Both the position numbers and the translations under genes were made by a program. The notes under the pieces are model-generated. The model did no database searches. It had not been told where the DNA came from and was given only the letters and a program-made list of their open reading frames with translations. Shown in pieces: positions 62,340 through 64,000 of a DNA stretch of 64,000 nucleotides. Every line of letters begins with the position of its first letter. Position 1 is the stretch's first letter. This DNA is from Bacillota bacterium (GTDB taxonomy: Bacteria > Bacillota > Clostridia > Lachnospirales > Lachnospiraceae): NCBI GenBank assembly GCA_023442465.1, contig JAEZZQ010000007.1, forward strand, positions 186,001-250,000. Direction: 5' to 3'.

Positions 62340-64000
62340 AGGTCAATCTCCATGGAATCAGAATTATAATTTCTGTTCCTTCTTCCAATACACTTCTTAT
62401 CTGCACGTGAGCATCTTCCCCATAATACATGAATAATCTGGTAAAAGCATTAGCTATACCGATATCCCCATTTTCTTCCATCATATGGAAGGCTCTTTCG
62501 TTCAGCCTTTCTACAAAGGAAGGTTCCATACCCCCGCCGTTATCGCTTATTATAATCTGCAGATATTCCCCTTCCTTAGCCATTCGGATCGCTAACATGT
62601 TTTCTCCGCTTCTGCCTTCGAACCCGTGAATAATGGAATTCTCGATAAAGGGCTGCAATAACAGCTTATGCACCCGGCACTCCATGACCTGTGTATCGAT
62701 GTCCATGGCACATCGGAAGGTATTTTTCAACCTCGTTTGCTGCAAGTAAATATAATTTTTCAGCCAGCTTACCTCTTCCCTCACTTCCACCGTAGCGTTG
62801 CTGTTCTTTATCGCATACCGCAATATGGAGGCGAGGGTATTTATGGCGTTGCTTATCTCGAATTCATCTTTGTCGATTGCCATCCAGTTAATGGTATCCA
62901 GCGTATTATATAGAAAATGTGGATTGATCTGAGCCTCCAGGGCTGTAATCTCCGCCAGACGTTGTCGCTCTCCTGCTTCCTTTTCCTTTTTCAGTGCCGT
63001 ATCCAGCTTTTCCAGCATATCGTTAAACTGAATCGCAATGAATTCCACCTCCAGAGGCATCTGCTTGTCCACTTCCACTCTTGTCCCGAGATTGCCGGAG
63101 CTCACCGTTTCCATGGATCTCACGACCTTCTGTACCGACCCGGACAACTGCCTCGACAGCAACAGCGTCAGGATTACTACCATTCCCAGGCAGAGCAGAC
63201 AGGCCGCAATATTGATTCTCTGCTGGTTCGTTATCCCCATCATGGTCTCTTTCTGATTCACTGCATTTACAACATCCCATCCCAGATCTTTATTCTCATA
63301 CACATACAAAGAGGTATACTTATCCTCAAAGAGTTTTTCACTATGTATAAATTTCAGATAATCTTCCTTCTTCTCCTGCGATGTGCGTCCGCCATCCGTA
63401 ATATTTCTCGCCAGTCTTGTACTGTCGGGATAAGAAATAATCCTTCCCTTTTTATCTACTATAAAATTAAAATTATCGAAACTTAGCTTGTCTTCTCCTT
63501 TCGTCAGGCAGACCTTCTTTAACAGTTCCTCATCTATGCTGACGATGACGGCACCGTTTCGTTTCTCTAAGTCTTTGTAATCAATGATTCTATGGGAAAT
63601 ATGGAACAGGTAATAATCCTCATTGGCAAAGCTCACCGCATATTCCGTAGGGAAAATATGCGTCTTGTTATCCGCCGATATACTATCATAAAGCTCCTCC
63701 TGTCCCAAGCTGAAATTCTTTATCCAAGAGTCTTCATTCGTGTATGCGGTTAACTGATGGTAGGTAACGAGCTTATTCTCTGAAGTAATTATGGTAATGG
63801 CACGGATATAGTCTTTTGTATTGATGAGACCGTTCAGTATTCTTCTGAGCTGATTCCTGGTAACAGATTCATCCTCCCCGTTGTTAAGCTTATCGACCAG
63901 CTTTACCACATCGTCGTTGGTATAAATCTGATAAAGTAAATCTTCATAGGATTCCATCCATATTTCCAAGCTGTTTCCAGTTTGTTCCAGATTATTGAGC
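62314..64000 (-). CDS. YesM-type sensor histidine kinase, partial
   Basis: The frame is open to the right edge, so the N-terminus (with TM1) is outside the window; the TTG at 63969 is not taken as the start. Seen are a large extracellular Cache-type sensor (about 250 residues, with KLSFDNFNFIVDKKGRIISY), TM2 (INIAACLLCLGMVVILTLLL), HAMP, and phospho-acceptor His in LEAQINPHFLYNTLDTINWM. The HATPase has LLQPFIENSIIHGFEG and IISDNGGGMEP. It likely senses the glycan or its binding protein and phosphorylates the overlapping YesN-type regulator. Its big sensor contrasts with the bare kinase at 42048. Confidence 0.9.
   Translation of the reverse strand, partial: LNNLEQTGNSLEIWMESYEDLLYQIYTNDDVVKLVDKLNNGEDESVTRNQLRRILNGLINTKDYIRAITIITSENKLVTYHQLTAYTNEDSWIKNFSLGQEELYDSISADNKTHIFPTEYAVSFANEDYYLFHISHRIIDYKDLEKRNGAVIVSIDEELLKKVCLTKGEDKLSFDNFNFIVDKKGRIISYPDSTRLARNITDGGRTSQEKKEDYLKFIHSEKLFEDKYTSLYVYENKDLGWDVVNAVNQKETMMGITNQQRINIAACLLCLGMVVILTLLLSRQLSGSVQKVVRSMETVSSGNLGTRVEVDKQMPLEVEFIAIQFNDMLEKLDTALKKEKEAGERQRLAEITALEAQINPHFLYNTLDTINWMAIDKDEFEISNAINTLASILRYAIKNSNATVEVREEVSWLKNYIYLQQTRLKNTFRCAMDIDTQVMECRVHKLLLQPFIENSIIHGFEGRSGENMLAIRMAKEGEYLQIIISDNGGGMEPSFVERLNERAFHMMEENGDIGIANAFTRLFMYYGEDAHVQIRSVLEEGTEIIILIPWRLTYESDNSRR

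Noticed and set aside
1..64000. CRISPR arrays, tRNA and rRNA genes, prophage genes
   Set aside because: No regularly spaced direct repeats, cloverleaf-like sequences, rRNA cores or phage structural genes were seen.

Overview
The window looks like a chromosomal segment of a gut-type Lachnospiraceae (Clostridia). The reasons are moderate GC, AGGAGG-type ribosome binding sites, four sugar-uptake loci with lipoprotein binding proteins, YesM/YesN-type two-component systems, a class I desulfoferrodoxin, a flavin reductase-rubredoxin fusion, a TraX-like membrane protein and BioY. Most genes lie on the minus strand. No rRNA, tRNA or CRISPR array was seen.

Layout. (1) 1-3.4 kb: a cut-off membrane-anchored sugar-binding protein, a DUF1905-like/cysteine-peptidase-like protein, desulfoferrodoxin, and a second papain/C39-like protein. 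(2) 3.4-18.3 kb: an arabinogalactan/galactoside locus with GH51, a double GH43, MATE, GH35, an LplABC-type ABC transporter, a LacI regulator and a GH2. Three near-identical operators (TTGnAAnCGnTTnCAA) flank its two promoters. (3) 18.35-20.63 kb: a complete IS4-family element with 10-bp target duplication, a transposase broken by one in-frame TAG, and an unrelated 171-aa passenger gene on the opposite strand. It sits in the T-tract of a terminator. (4) 20.7-29 kb: an alpha-galactoside locus (binding protein, two permeases, GH36, chemotaxis receptor) with a divergent AraC regulator. (5) 29.2-31.7 kb: an AgrD-like peptide gene opposite an AgrC/AgrA-like pair, with no AgrB in the window. (6) 31.7-34.1 kb: zinc-ribbon membrane protein, TraX, metallo-beta-lactamase-fold hydrolase. 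(7) 34.2-44.8 kb: D-lyxose isomerase, chemotaxis receptor and an RbsABC-type transporter. These follow a three-gene signalling operon: response regulator, histidine kinase with almost no extracellular part, and a degenerate two-domain ABC protein. (8) 45-50.2 kb: TipAL-like MerR regulator, DUF1284, bioY under a BirA-type operator, then a redox cluster. (9) 50.3-64 kb: AraC regulator, GH31, GH127, chemotaxis receptor, ABC transporter and a YesMN pair, the kinase cut by the window edge.

How it works together. The loci import plant-type oligosaccharides (arabinogalactan, alpha-galactosides, beta-L-arabinofuranosides) or a pentose, then cleave or isomerise them in the cytoplasm. Each locus has its own regulator (LacI, AraC, YesMN). 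Three of the four sugar operons also encode a methyl-accepting chemotaxis protein, so uptake genes and taxis genes are probably expressed together.

Most worth following up: the kinase plus pseudo-ABC operon beside RbsABC, the orphan AgrD-like peptide with Ser in place of Cys, the passenger gene inside the IS, a shared leader upstream of two chemoreceptor genes, and a family of five intergenic repeats that each abut a terminator.
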